Positions 7,272 to 16,959 are shown, counted from the stretch's first letter. The stretch is DNA of 64,000 nucleotides from Shewanella woodyi ATCC 51908 (GCF_000019525.1 NC_010506.1:5456001-5520000), one strand, 5' to 3'. Program-made: numbers and translations. Notes: a model not told the origin generated them from the letters alone.

Positions 7272-9200
7272 ATGAAAGTGTTAAATAAGCGTTATTTAGC
7301 CTTAATTGTAGCGGCGGCTATGGGTGTGAGCGCCTGTGGCAGTGACGGCAAAGATGGTGCAGATGGCGAAGATGGTGCACCAGGACCTGGTCCAAATCCA
7401 CCAACAGTAGAAGCCTCAGAAATCACTAACGTTGAAGTAATCAATCACGTGATTGAAGAAGGTAAAGTGACCTTTGAGTTCCAAATCACTAACGAAGATG
7501 ATGCCTTGATTGTTGGCTTACAAAAAGCCAATGCTGAACTGTCTGCAATGACTGAAAATGGTATTGCCCGTAGCCGCGATAGCTATGAAGGCGTTCAAGT
7601 GGGTGGCAGTGCCAGTGAAACAACTGAAGGCGCTAGCTTAACGGTACTTGACAATGGCAACTATGAATTTGTTGCACCAATGCCACATGTTACAGCAGGC
7701 ACTGACGGTATTGTCCGCTTAGCTGTTGGTGGCGGTGATGCCATTGCTAAGTCACGCTACATTATTGTGAGCAAACCTGACAATGTGCACACCACTACCA
7801 CTGAGACTTGCCAAAGTTGTCACGTAGATTACGCAGCATCTCACCTTAAGCACCCAAGCTATACAGCGATCAACACTGACGGGGAAACCGACCTTGTTGC
7901 GGGCTGTATGACATGTCACGGCAACGTTGCTCGTGATGATGGTGGTTATGCACGTAACACTATGCAAAAGATTGGTCATATCAATCACCAGAAGTTTGAA
8001 AAAGACTTTGCTCCGACTAACTGTTATACCTGTCACGCAGAGCCAGTGATTAACACTAGCATTGCCGGTAATGGTTGTAGCGATTGTCACTCAACGGATA
8101 ATGCAGACATACAAGCAATTATAGCTTCAAGCAACGAATTCGATGCGCGTGCATTCCACGCTAATTCGGCATTGATTGGCCTTGAAGAGCGTCAAAATAT
8201 CCGTGCAAATCATTACACCACAACTTCAGCGCCGTATATCGATGATTCATTGGTGTGGGATAACTATCCACAAGGTGGCTGGTGTACGACTGTGGCACTA
8301 TTTAATACCGAAGGCGAATCAGAAGTTCAGTTAAACATTGGACAGATGTACGCGGCAGGGACATTGACTTACGCTGGGGCTTATATCCACGGTCACTTTA
8401 ATGATTCATTAGTTGGTCGTCCTAGCCCACGAGGCTCAGATCAGTATATTGAAAATGAAGATGGCAGCCGCTCTATTTGTTACCCTCACCTAGACGGCCT
8501 AGACTCTAGCTACCGTTTAGCTGATCTGGTTGCGAGTACTCGTGTTACTTTCAAGCAGTTTGAAGATGATGGCGGTTATGACGGTGTTTCTTTCACCAGT
8601 TACTCAGATGTTGTAGATCATACTGGCGTGAAAACCCAGGAGTATGAACGTCGTCATGCTGTGACTACTGATAGTTGTACAACTTGTCACAATAACGAAA
8701 CTAACTACCACAAAAACGGTAGCTATACCGAAGGTGGTCTAGATTGTGTTGCTTGTCATAACAATGGCCAAGATCGTAGCGCCAAAAACTCAGCTCCAGG
8801 CTTTGGACCTATGGTTCACAGTATGCATTGGGGTGTAGGTGCTTCTGCAACCGATCCAGATGGTAACCCTAATTCAGCCACTAAGCTTAACGCTGAAAAC
8901 TGTGTATCTTGTCATGCTGACGGCATCGACTTGAATGCGATTCCAAATCAGTTTATCCGTGCAAAAGCGTTCCACGGTGGTGACAACACTAAGATGGCTA
9001 GCCCAATTACGGCTAACTGTTTTGCATGTCACAATGATGATTCAGCACTGAATCATATGATTCAGCAAGGTGGTTCAATTGATGAAGAAGTGGTAGCCGA
9101 TTGGTATACTCAACCAACTTCAGAGTCTTGTGCAACTTGTCACGCCGAAGGCAAATCTTACGGCATCGAGAAGTTCCACATTTTTGAGCGTTCATTTTAA
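7272..9200 (+). CDS. OmcA/MtrC-family outer-membrane c-type cytochrome with nine heme motifs
   Basis: Lipid-anchored multiheme cytochrome, expected on the outer membrane surface and used for extracellular electron transfer. The ATG at 7272 is chosen over GTG 7266 because GGAG lies five bases upstream and it starts the lipoprotein signal directly; lipobox VSAC puts the lipid on Cys22. A short collagen-like Gly-Asp run (about 23-40) follows. Heme motifs are CQSCH (Cys180), CMTCH, CYTCH and CSDCH (Cys269), then CTTCH (Cys469), CVACH, CVSCH, CFACH and CATCH (Cys620). MtrC and OmcA normally have ten in two groups of five; here the first group has four. The beta-rich domains I and III fit about 45-170 and 290-450. 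There are no mtrA or mtrB neighbours. Confidence 0.88.
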   Translation: MKVLNKRYLALIVAAAMGVSACGSDGKDGADGEDGAPGPGPNPPTVEASEITNVEVINHVIEEGKVTFEFQITNEDDALIVGLQKANAELSAMTENGIARSRDSYEGVQVGGSASETTEGASLTVLDNGNYEFVAPMPHVTAGTDGIVRLAVGGGDAIAKSRYIIVSKPDNVHTTTTETCQSCHVDYAASHLKHPSYTAINTDGETDLVAGCMTCHGNVARDDGGYARNTMQKIGHINHQKFEKDFAPTNCYTCHAEPVINTSIAGNGCSDCHSTDNADIQAIIASSNEFDARAFHANSALIGLEERQNIRANHYTTTSAPYIDDSLVWDNYPQGGWCTTVALFNTEGESEVQLNIGQMYAAGTLTYAGAYIHGHFNDSLVGRPSPRGSDQYIENEDGSRSICYPHLDGLDSSYRLADLVASTRVTFKQFEDDGGYDGVSFTSYSDVVDHTGVKTQEYERRHAVTTDSCTTCHNNETNYHKNGSYTEGGLDCVACHNNGQDRSAKNSAPGFGPMVHSMHWGVGASATDPDGNPNSATKLNAENCVSCHADGIDLNAIPNQFIRAKAFHGGDNTKMASPITANCFACHNDDSALNHMIQQGGSIDEEVVADWYTQPTSESCATCHAEGKSYGIEKFHIFERSF

Positions 9201-9471
9201 ACAAACAAACGGTGCCTTAGATTTCAACGACTAAAGGCAACCTTAAAAGTTACCACTTTCATCGAGCATGAGTGGTATACGGGGATGGAAAATGGCTACC
9301 CTGCAGGCTGTCACTTCCATCCCCACTTTATCCAAATCCCCCCGCTTTCTGGCTTACTGTTAGTTTAAGTTTACATAGGAGAACAAACTCCTCTATATAT
9401 CAAACCGATAATTCGCCTTTATCCTCATTTTCCACTAGGTTAGAACATTTGAGATACTAATAGAGGGAAAT
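9201..9471. other. Intergenic hairpins after the cytochrome gene
   Basis: Two hairpins occur: TACCACT (9251-9257) with AGTGGTA (9271-9277), and GGGGATGGAA (9281-9290) with TTCCATCCCC (9315-9324) followed by ACTTTATCC. The second is a likely terminator with a large loop. An overlapping 62-codon frame is not convincing. Confidence 0.5.
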
Positions 9472-11430
9472 ATGAAAACATCTCATCACCTCAGCGTTAT
9501 AGCGCTCTCCATTACCTTAGGGGTAGGATTAAGCGCTTGCTCAAACTCTACCAACAATGGAGCATCGACAGTAAAAGATACCGTTATCGCCCAAAGTCCC
9601 GTACAGAAATATGATGCTAAGACTTTTTTCGAGACGACCACCTATTTTGGCTCCTCCTTCTCTGCTGACGGTAGCTACATCTTAATGGGCTCAGATCAGA
9701 GCGGGATTTTTAATCTCTACAAGATGAATATTAAAACCGGACAACAGACAGCACTAACAGACTTTAAAGACACCACCTATCCCGTCTCTTGGTTTCCGAA
9801 TGATGACCGCGTCTTGTTAACCCAAGATAATGGCGGTAACGAGCTCTATCATCTATTTGTCCGTGAAACCGACGGAACAGTAAAAGATCTCACCAATACC
9901 GAAAACACTCGAGCCAACTTTGTTAACTTCACCAATGATGGTGCATTTTTCTATGCAACTACCAATGAACGTGATCCTAAGTTTATGGATCTATACCGCT
10001 ATGATGCTAATACCTATGAGCGTACCTTAGTCTTCGAAAATAAGTTAGGATTCGAAGTTGCTGAGGTATCTCCCGACGGACTTTTCGCCTCACTCGCTAA
10101 GATGCATACCAACAGAGACAGTGACACATATCTACTGGATTTAAGAAAGCGTACATCTAAACCAACCATTATTAGCGAGCATACAGATCCAGCAAACTAT
10201 AACCCTATGGCATTTTCACCGGACAGCAAGCAGCTCTACTATGCTACTGATTCTAAGGGTGAGTTCTCTCAGGTTTGGCAATATGATCTTCAGTCAGAAA
10301 AACATAGCCTAGCGATTAAAGACAACTGGAACGTCCGCTTCGTCTACTTCTCAGAGTCGGGCAAGTATCGTGTTTCAGGCGTAAATGCCGATGCCAACAC
10401 ACGTATCACCATCTTAGATACTGCAACAGGCAAAGAGGTCGTTTTACCTAAGCTGCCAGCAGGCGATCTTCGTAGTGTGAACTTCTCCAAAGATGAACAA
10501 ACAGTGTCGTTTTATATCAACTCTGATACCTCCCCCTCTAACCTTTTCGTTTGGGAGATGGGAAGCAGTTCAGCAAAACAGTTAACTCAAGCACTAAACC
10601 CGCAGATTAACCCAAAAGATCTAGTTGCAAGTAAAGTGGTGCGCTTTAAGAGCTTCGACGGCTTAGAGATCCCAGGCTTACTCTTTAAACCTAAAGGTGC
10701 TAGTGCAGAGAATAAACGTCCAGCGGTTGTCTTTGTTCACGGTGGCCCTGGAGGCCAAAGTCGCACAGGTTATAGCGCCATGCGTCAACACCTAATTAAT
10801 CATGGCTATGCAGTATTTGCGGTGAATAACCGAGGCAGCTCAGGTTATGGGAAAACCTTCTTCCACTTAGATGACAAAAATCATGGGGAGAATGACCTAC
10901 AAGATATCATTTATGGTAAAAACTACCTGCAGAGCTTAGATTGGATTGATGCGGATAAGATAGGTATCATGGGTGGTAGCTATGGTGGCTACATGACTGC
11001 AGCGGCACTGGCATTTGAGCCCGAAGAGTTTAAAGTTGGCATCGATATTTTTGGGGTGACTAACTGGGTTCGCACTCTAAACTCTATTCCACCTTGGTGG
11101 GAGTCATTTAAAAAAGCCCTCTATGATGAGATGGGTGATCCCGCCACAGACGCAGAGCGTCACAGAGCGATATCACCACTGTTTCACGCGCAAAATATCA
11201 CTAAACCTCTGATGGTCATTCAAGGCGCAAACGACCCTCGAGTGCTCAAAATTGAAAGTGATGAACTCGTAGAAAAAGTGAAGCAAAATGGTGTGCCAGT
11301 AGAGTACGTAGTATTCGATGATGAGGGACATGGTTTTAGTAAGAAAACTAACCGTATCACGGCATCAGAAGCCTATGTAGACTTCCTAAACACCTATCTT
11401 GATATTCCCAATAAGGTGGCAGTGAAGTAG
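9472..11430 (+). CDS. S9-family (prolyl oligopeptidase-type) lipoprotein peptidase
   Basis: Envelope serine peptidase of the acylaminoacyl-peptidase/dipeptidyl-peptidase type, acting on short peptides. The signal ends in lipobox LSAC (Cys23), so it is a lipoprotein. A beta-propeller gate covers about 55-380 (repeated SPDG/SPDSK-like blades such as VSPDGLF and FSPDSKQLYYATDS). The alpha/beta hydrolase domain covers about 395-645. The catalytic triad can be placed at Ser503 in GGSYGGY, Asp588 in GANDPRV and His620 in DEGHGF; the oxyanion motif VFVHGGPGG is upstream. Length (652) is normal. The gene has its own upstream gap, so it is probably monocistronic. Confidence 0.9.
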   Translation: MKTSHHLSVIALSITLGVGLSACSNSTNNGASTVKDTVIAQSPVQKYDAKTFFETTTYFGSSFSADGSYILMGSDQSGIFNLYKMNIKTGQQTALTDFKDTTYPVSWFPNDDRVLLTQDNGGNELYHLFVRETDGTVKDLTNTENTRANFVNFTNDGAFFYATTNERDPKFMDLYRYDANTYERTLVFENKLGFEVAEVSPDGLFASLAKMHTNRDSDTYLLDLRKRTSKPTIISEHTDPANYNPMAFSPDSKQLYYATDSKGEFSQVWQYDLQSEKHSLAIKDNWNVRFVYFSESGKYRVSGVNADANTRITILDTATGKEVVLPKLPAGDLRSVNFSKDEQTVSFYINSDTSPSNLFVWEMGSSSAKQLTQALNPQINPKDLVASKVVRFKSFDGLEIPGLLFKPKGASAENKRPAVVFVHGGPGGQSRTGYSAMRQHLINHGYAVFAVNNRGSSGYGKTFFHLDDKNHGENDLQDIIYGKNYLQSLDWIDADKIGIMGGSYGGYMTAAALAFEPEEFKVGIDIFGVTNWVRTLNSIPPWWESFKKALYDEMGDPATDAERHRAISPLFHAQNITKPLMVIQGANDPRVLKIESDELVEKVKQNGVPVEYVVFDDEGHGFSKKTNRITASEAYVDFLNTYLDIPNKVAVK

Positions 11431-11436
11431 TAACAA

Positions 11437-11474
11437 CAAAAAAGCCCAATCAAATCTAACACTTGATTGGGCTT
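11437..11474 (-). terminator. Terminator shared by the S9 and yebC-family genes
   Basis: AAGCCCAATCAA (11442-11453) pairs with TTGATTGGGCTT (11463-11474). Read on the minus strand the stem is followed by TTTTTTG, a classical terminator for the YebC-family gene. It may also act, less strongly, on the convergent S9 transcript. Confidence 0.85.
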
Positions 11475-11515
11475 AGAACATCTAGCTAATTTAGCAAGAC
11501 ACTATGTGGCCATGC

Positions 11516-12244
11516 TTAATCTTGAGGTAGCTCTGCATTGTGGTAGACGTTTTGTACATCATCACAATCTTCAAGGGCAGCGAGGAACTTTTCAAACTGC
11601 TCAATCACTTCAGGATCGGTAATATCTGTCATCGTTTGAGGAACGAAAGTGATCTCCTCAACTTCAAACTCCGCTTCTGAATTCTCTTCAGTTAGCGCAG
11701 TTTTGGTCTTGTAAAACTCTGTATGTGGAGCGTAGACCGTGATCATGCCATCTTCTAGCTCAACATCAGTCACATCAACATCGGCCATGATAAGCATCTC
11801 TAGCACTGCTTCTTCATCTTCACCTTTAAAGACAAAAACAGCTTGATGATCGAACATATGGCCTACGGTACCAGGGCCACCTAATTTGGCATCATTTTTT
11901 ACGAACGCTTGACGTACTTCGGTGAAAGTTCGCTTACCGTTATCTGTTAAGCAGTCAACGATAACCATGGCGCCGCCTGGACTGAACCCTTCGTAGCGTG
12001 CAGTTTCATAATCTTCACCACCACCGCCTTTGGCTTTGTCGATGGCACGCTCAATCACATGAGCTGGAACTTGATCTTTCTTAGCTTTGGCGATCATCTG
12101 ACGAAGCGGCAGGTTACCGTCGGGGTCGAAGCCACCATTTTTAGCGCAAACATATATCTCTTTACCATATCTAGAGTAAAGTCTGGTCTTCTGACCAGCA
12201 GTTTTAGCCATAGACTCTTTGCGGTTTTGGTATGCTCTTCCCAT
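11516..12244 (-). CDS. YebC/PmpR-family regulator or translation-associated protein
   Basis: Cytoplasmic YebC-family protein of 242 residues. The family is described both as DNA-binding regulators and, more recently, as ribosome-associated factors that help with stalling sequences. The N-terminus [31 protein letters not shown] and the [33 protein letters not shown] block align with the E. coli YeeN style better than YebC proper. The acidic C-terminus ([12 protein letters not shown]) is a family feature. The start at 12244 gives the full conserved N-terminus. The gene stands alone; its role here is not shown by context. Confidence 0.88.
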   Translation of the reverse strand: MGRAYQNRKESMAKTAGQKTRLYSRYGKEIYVCAKNGGFDPDGNLPLRQMIAKAKKDQVPAHVIERAIDKAKGGGGEDYETARYEGFSPGGAMVIVDCLTDNGKRTFTEVRQAFVKNDAKLGGPGTVGHMFDHQAVFVFKGEDEEAVLEMLIMADVDVTDVELEDGMITVYAPHTEFYKTKTALTEENSEAEFEVEEITFVPQTMTDITDPEVIEQFEKFLAALEDCDDVQNVYHNAELPQD

Positions 12245-12356
12245 CTTGCCCTATCTCATAAACTAAAAAATTATCTGCAATATTAGCAGCTTTATTAGGC
12301 TTTTTGCACACAAGGGCTTTTTAATTTAATAATCTTTGACTTTGCTTAGTAAAATT

Positions 12357-13286
12357 TCAATTTAATGAGACAAAATCCGGCACTTCCAGCAGCTGATACT
12401 CAGGATTTCGGCTCATCGCCCGATAAATATACTCAATAAATACCTGATACTTTCGCGGTAGATAAGCCCGTTGAGGCGTACTCATGGTTATTTTAGTTTG
12501 CGCCAGAGGGTAATCTTCAAGAAGAGGAAGTAACAGCTTCTCATCTAATGCCTGCTGTGCAATAAGAGTTGGCACTATGGTTATCCCTAGACCTTCAATG
12601 GCCGCTTCACGCGCTAAGGTCACATTATTCACCGTTAACTGTGCCTCAGGCTCTTGGGTAACCCACTCTTTCCCATCGAACAGCGTCCAACTTCCATCAA
12701 TATGGGTCGATTTTAATTTTATCGCTTTATGTTTGCTAAGATCTTGCGGCACTTTAGGGGTGCCATTGCGAGCAAGATAAGAGGGACTAGCCATCAGCAT
12801 CTTATCTGTATTTATCATCTCGTAAGTTTGCAGACTGGGATCTGACATAGAGGTGATCTGAAACAGTACATCTACTCCCTCAGCAACCACATCAACATTC
12901 CGATTGGTGAGCTCCGCATCTATGGTGATATCCGGGTAGTGAGTCAAGAACTGAGCAAACACCCTACCAAGAAATAGTTGTCCCAACTCAATAGGGCAGA
13001 CAATATTGAGGTTTCCTTTCACCATCTGTTGATTGGAGCTGAGCTGATCTTCTGCACTTTGTAAATCGGCCAATATGCGATGTACCCGGTTGTAATAAGC
13101 ATTACCTGCATCGGTAAGCTTAAGAGCTCTCGTTGTACGAAATAGCAACTGAACACCGGCATCGGCTTCAAGCTCAGCAACCTTACGACTCACCGTCGCC
13201 TTAGTTAACCCCATCACCTTAGCCGCTGCGGTAAAACTGCCCTGCTCAACAACCTGAGCAAACATCTGCACGCGATTTAAATCCAT
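12357..13286 (-). CDS. LysR-family regulator divergent from an EmrAB-type pump
   Basis: A 309-residue LysR regulator with helix-turn-helix at about 1-60 (GSFTAAAKVMGLTKATVSRKVAELE) and substrate-binding domain at about 88-295. It lies divergent from the EmrA-like gene with a 97-base shared control region, the classical arrangement for a LysR regulator of its neighbour. The likely role is ligand-dependent control of the efflux operon; the ligand is unknown. Confidence 0.87.
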   Translation of the reverse strand: MDLNRVQMFAQVVEQGSFTAAAKVMGLTKATVSRKVAELEADAGVQLLFRTTRALKLTDAGNAYYNRVHRILADLQSAEDQLSSNQQMVKGNLNIVCPIELGQLFLGRVFAQFLTHYPDITIDAELTNRNVDVVAEGVDVLFQITSMSDPSLQTYEMINTDKMLMASPSYLARNGTPKVPQDLSKHKAIKLKSTHIDGSWTLFDGKEWVTQEPEAQLTVNNVTLAREAAIEGLGITIVPTLIAQQALDEKLLLPLLEDYPLAQTKITMSTPQRAYLPRKYQVFIEYIYRAMSRNPEYQLLEVPDFVSLN

Positions 13287-13383
13287 TATTGTTACACCTG
13301 TGAAACAGTAGGTTGAATTTTAACTATCTAATAAATATACAGTGACAGTAGTAGACTATAAAGCACTAATCAAGGAGTCATGA

Positions 13384-14439
13384 ATGTCCAAGAGTAAATT
13401 ATATATTGTAGTCCCACTCATCCTTGCCCTTTTAATCAGTGGCGGCTACTACTGGTGGACCCAAGTACGCTTTATCGAGTCTACAGATAATGCCTATGTT
13501 GAGGCCGACATCTCCCATATCAGTGTGAAGGTTCCTGGCTACGTTGTGATGACAGACATTACTGATAATCAGCATGTTGAAGTGGGACAACTGCTGGCAC
13601 AACTAGAAGATAATCAGTATGAGGCCAAAGTAGCACAGAGCCAAGCAGCACTGGAAAGTGTCAAAGCAGAACAGCAAACATTGGCAGCCAAAGTCACATT
13701 GCAAGATGCGCTTATTAATCAAGCTGCCGCAGGTGTAAAAGCCGCTGAGTCAGATCATTTACGCGCCGAACAACAGCTAAATCGCACCGTTCAATTAAAG
13801 GTGAAAAATTACAGTTCACAGGATGATGTCGATCAGATGCAGGCAAGCTTTGAATCCGCTATCGCCCATCTTGATGAAGCTAAGGCAGCCTTAATTGCTA
13901 AGCAGCGAGAGCTGGCAGTATTTAAAGCCCAATTACAGCAAGTTGATGCAAATGTAGTACAGGCTAGGGCAGGTCTTAAGCTTGCCGAGATACAGCTCTC
14001 GGATACTCAAGTGCGCGCGCCATTTTCAGGGATCATCGGCAAACGTGGTGCGATGAAAGGCCAATATGTTCAGCCAGGTCAAGCCCTCTATAGTTTGGTA
14101 CCGGATGGTGCAGTGTGGATCACGGCAAACTTTAAAGAAACCCAAATCCAACATATGCAAGCTGGTCAACAGGTGAAAGTCACTCTCGATGCGTTTCCCG
14201 ACAAAGCCTTTACAGGTGTTATCGACAGTCTCTCCCCAGCTTCCGGTGCCAAATTTAGTTTATTGCCCGCAGAAAATGCGACTGGAAACTTCACTAAGAT
14301 AGTTCAGAGAATTCCAGTAAGGATCCGCTTAGCAGCCAACCAAGAGATGAGAATTGTTCCAGGGTTAAGCGCTGTGGTTGAGGTAGATACCCATGAAGCG
14401 TCCATAAATTACGCCATTGCTGCTAACGCAGGTTATTAA
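13384..14439 (+). CDS. emrA: EmrA/HlyD-type membrane fusion protein of an efflux pump
   Basis: Periplasmic adaptor that joins an inner-membrane transporter to an outer-membrane channel. One membrane anchor (about 7-25, VVPLILALLISGGYYWW) is followed by a lipoyl half-motif (STDNAYVEADISHISVKVPGYV). A coiled-coil hairpin lies at about 80-200 (heptad-like Ala/Gln-rich), then the second lipoyl half (TQVRAPFSGIIGKRG) and a beta-barrel domain. AAGGAG lies six bases before the ATG at 13384. The following EmrB-type gene starts two bases after the stop, so they form one operon. Length of 351 is close to EmrA (390). Confidence 0.87.
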   Translation: MSKSKLYIVVPLILALLISGGYYWWTQVRFIESTDNAYVEADISHISVKVPGYVVMTDITDNQHVEVGQLLAQLEDNQYEAKVAQSQAALESVKAEQQTLAAKVTLQDALINQAAAGVKAAESDHLRAEQQLNRTVQLKVKNYSSQDDVDQMQASFESAIAHLDEAKAALIAKQRELAVFKAQLQQVDANVVQARAGLKLAEIQLSDTQVRAPFSGIIGKRGAMKGQYVQPGQALYSLVPDGAVWITANFKETQIQHMQAGQQVKVTLDAFPDKAFTGVIDSLSPASGAKFSLLPAENATGNFTKIVQRIPVRIRLAANQEMRIVPGLSAVVEVDTHEASINYAIAANAGY

Positions 14440-14441
14440 AA

Positions 14442-16022
14442 GTGAGTAGCTCTACGGCAACTTTACATGAATCTCAATCAGCCCCGCAAGGCTTTGAGTC
14501 TGGCAGCCTGCGTTCCTGGGTCGCTGTCTTTGCTGGTTTAATTGGCGCATTTATGGCGATACTGGACATCCAGATCACTAATGCTTCAATGAAGGAGATA
14601 CAGGGAAGTTTAGGTGCAACCTTAGAGGAGGGTTCTTGGATAGCAACCGCTTATCTGGTAGCTGAGATGATAGCCATACCTCTCTCAGGCTGGCTAAGCC
14701 AAGGGCTTTCAGTTAGACGTTACCTTCTCTGGACAACAGCTTTTTTTATCGGCGCCTCACTCCTGTGTTCAATAGCTTGGAACCTCGAGTCCATGATCGC
14801 CTTTAGGGCAATGCAAGGCTTCTTCGGTGGTGCACTTATCCCCTTAGCCTTTCGACTAATCCTCGAGCTACTCCCCGAGAGTAAGCGCGCTATAGGCATG
14901 GCGCTTTTTGGGGTAACTGCAACTTTTGCCCCCTCAATCGGCCCCACTTTAGGTGGCTGGTTAACTGAGCAATTTAGCTGGCATTACCTTTTCTATATCA
15001 ATGTTCCCCCAGGATTAATTGTAATGGGAATGCTCGCCTATGGGCTGGAGAAAAAACCGGTTCTCTGGGACAAACTAAAAAATATCGACCTATCTGGCAT
15101 AATTACTATGGCGCTAGGAATGGGCTGTTTAGAGGTGGTATTAGAAGAGGGAAACCGTAAAGATTGGTTTGGCTCAGACCTTATCCGTGATCTCACTATT
15201 GTCGCCGTAATTAACATCACTCTTTTTGTCTATATCCAGCTAAAAAAAGAGGAGCCACTAGTTAACCTTCGCTTATTAGGTCAGCGTGATTTCGCCATCT
15301 CAACCATTGCCTATTTTCTATTGGGTATGGCTCTGTTTGGTGCCATCTACATGATCCCTCTCTATTTAGCACAGATCCACAACTACAGCCCATTAGACAT
15401 AGGTGAAGTGATCATGTGGATGGGTTTTCCTCAGCTACTGGTACTGCCATTTATACCAAAGCTTATGGAACGATTCGATGGCCGCTACTTGGCAGCATTT
15501 GGATTCACCATGTTCTCATTAAGCTATTATATGAATAGCCATATGACAGCAGACTATGCGGGTGATCAGATGATCGCCTCACAAATCGTAAGAGCCTTAG
15601 GACAACCATTTATTCTGGTTCCAATAGGGATCATAGCTACCATGCATATTAAACCTCATGAGAATGCGTCGGCCTCAACAGTGCTTAACGTTATGCGAAA
15701 CTTGGGAGGCGCATTTGGTATCGCACTAGTATCGACCCTAACCGATACTCTCTCAAGAGGTCATCTTGCCCACATAAAAGAGACACTGTCCGCAGTAAAC
15801 CCAATGGCAAATCAGTACCTAAATCAAACAACGAGCATCTTAGTACAAGCGGGCTCAGATCCCGTAACAGCATCCTCTCAGGCTGCTGTAATGCTTGGAA
15901 AAACCATGACTGAACAAGCCTATATCCAAGCTTACAATGATGTATTTTTTATTATCTCTGCACTCCTGCTTATTGCAGTCGTTGCTGTACTCTCGATTAG
16001 AAAACCGATAAAAGAGCGATAG
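14442..16022 (+). CDS. emrB: DHA2-family (EmrB-type) MFS multidrug transporter
   Basis: Proton-driven drug exporter of the inner membrane with about 14 membrane segments, 526 residues. Visible family signatures are LDIQITNASMKEIQGSLGA near the start, WIATAYLVAEMIAIPLSG, and the motif LPESKRAIGMALFGVTATFAPSIGPTLGG around 148-175. It starts with GTG at 14442, two bases after the emrA-like stop, with AGG at 14430-14432 as ribosome binding site. Its exported substrate cannot be inferred from sequence. A LysR gene is divergent upstream. Confidence 0.88.
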   Translation: MSSSTATLHESQSAPQGFESGSLRSWVAVFAGLIGAFMAILDIQITNASMKEIQGSLGATLEEGSWIATAYLVAEMIAIPLSGWLSQGLSVRRYLLWTTAFFIGASLLCSIAWNLESMIAFRAMQGFFGGALIPLAFRLILELLPESKRAIGMALFGVTATFAPSIGPTLGGWLTEQFSWHYLFYINVPPGLIVMGMLAYGLEKKPVLWDKLKNIDLSGIITMALGMGCLEVVLEEGNRKDWFGSDLIRDLTIVAVINITLFVYIQLKKEEPLVNLRLLGQRDFAISTIAYFLLGMALFGAIYMIPLYLAQIHNYSPLDIGEVIMWMGFPQLLVLPFIPKLMERFDGRYLAAFGFTMFSLSYYMNSHMTADYAGDQMIASQIVRALGQPFILVPIGIIATMHIKPHENASASTVLNVMRNLGGAFGIALVSTLTDTLSRGHLAHIKETLSAVNPMANQYLNQTTSILVQAGSDPVTASSQAAVMLGKTMTEQAYIQAYNDVFFIISALLLIAVVAVLSIRKPIKER

Positions 16023-16099
16023 ATAAAGAGGGCTTTGTAATAAGCTTTTTGTCTGCTCCCGCGTGATGTACACTGGATTTTTCTAGAAAGGAGGTAGAT

Positions 16100-16555
16100 A
16101 TGCAGTGGAGTGTTCTGACTTTTAAACAGCTCAATCTTGATGAGTTATATGAAGTATTAAAGCTAAGGGTCGATATTTTTATCGTCGAACAGAACTGCCC
16201 CTATCCGGAACTGGATAATAAAGACAGAGATCCACAAACTCGTCATCTAATAGGACGAAATACTCAAGGTGATATCGTCGCTTATGCACGTATACTCGCA
16301 CCAGGAGTGAGCTATCCAGACTCCAGCATTGGCCGAGTCGTTGTTTCAGAGCAAGCTAGAGGTGGCGGAGTAGCCCATACCTTAATGCAGGAAGCCATAT
16401 CATTGGCGGCTCAATACTGGCCCGAAAATGATATTCAACTAGGCGGGCAGGAGTATCTTAAAGACTTCTATCAAAAACTGGGATTCGACCCTGTATCAGA
16501 GGTCTATCTTGAAGATGGTATCCCCCACCTAGATATGCTTTATAAACAGCATTAG
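16100..16555 (+). CDS. elaA: ElaA-like GNAT-family N-acetyltransferase
   Basis: Small cytoplasmic acetyltransferase using acetyl-CoA; the acceptor is unknown. The 151 residues begin with WSVLTFKQLNLDELYEVLKLRVDIFIVEQNCPYPELDNKD, which is the ElaA signature. The acetyl-CoA loop is at about 78-92 (RVVVSEQARGGGVAHTLM), in place of the usual R/Q-x-x-G-x-G/A. A strong AAAGGAGGT precedes the ATG. It stands alone, in the same direction as the efflux operon but after a 77-base gap. Confidence 0.85.
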   Translation: MQWSVLTFKQLNLDELYEVLKLRVDIFIVEQNCPYPELDNKDRDPQTRHLIGRNTQGDIVAYARILAPGVSYPDSSIGRVVVSEQARGGGVAHTLMQEAISLAAQYWPENDIQLGGQEYLKDFYQKLGFDPVSEVYLEDGIPHLDMLYKQH

Positions 16556-16959
16556 CTAAAAAGCGATACCTCACTAAATCATTAACCCTACCTGCCATAA
16601 CCTTTCTTCGGCACCCCAGTTACTAAGGTATTAATTAATCCTAAACATCAGGTGCCGGAAGTGTCGATTTTCCACGACTGAATGGTCTATTTTGTTCCAT
16701 ACAAAATAAGACATTTCTTCCTTCCCTTAGAAGTCAGATGCAGGAGGTACAAAGCCATGGATGGCTGAAGGTTGAGTAATCCAGGAGCAATAATCAAGAG
16801 TAACACAGGAGCTGTTAACTAGGGTGCTAGAGCCGAGAAGCATCATATCAACCTGCATATGAGGTAGCTATTGCACGTACGTGCTTAAGTGAATAAGCCA
16901 CCTGCAAGTAATGCTGTTAGATACGAGAAAAAGGCTGTTAAGACGTTAATCCCTAAACG
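16556..16959. repeat. Repeat-like intergenic segment with YGGA hairpins, 3' of the rRNA operon
   Basis: No gene found. CTTCGGCACC near 16607 is nearly the inverse of GGTGCCGGAAG near 16651. Two short hairpins carry GGA in the loop: AGCCA-TGGA-TGGCT at about 16754-16767 and ACAG-GAG-CTGT near 16805. GGA occurs about five times in 180 bases. It may be a dispersed Shewanella repeat or a relic of a CsrB-like RNA; neither is proven. Confidence 0.35.

Noticed and set aside
9272..9460. A 62-codon frame between the cytochrome and the S9 peptidase
   Set aside because: It lies across the terminator-like hairpin, is Ser/Pro rich by composition, and has no recognisable start signal.
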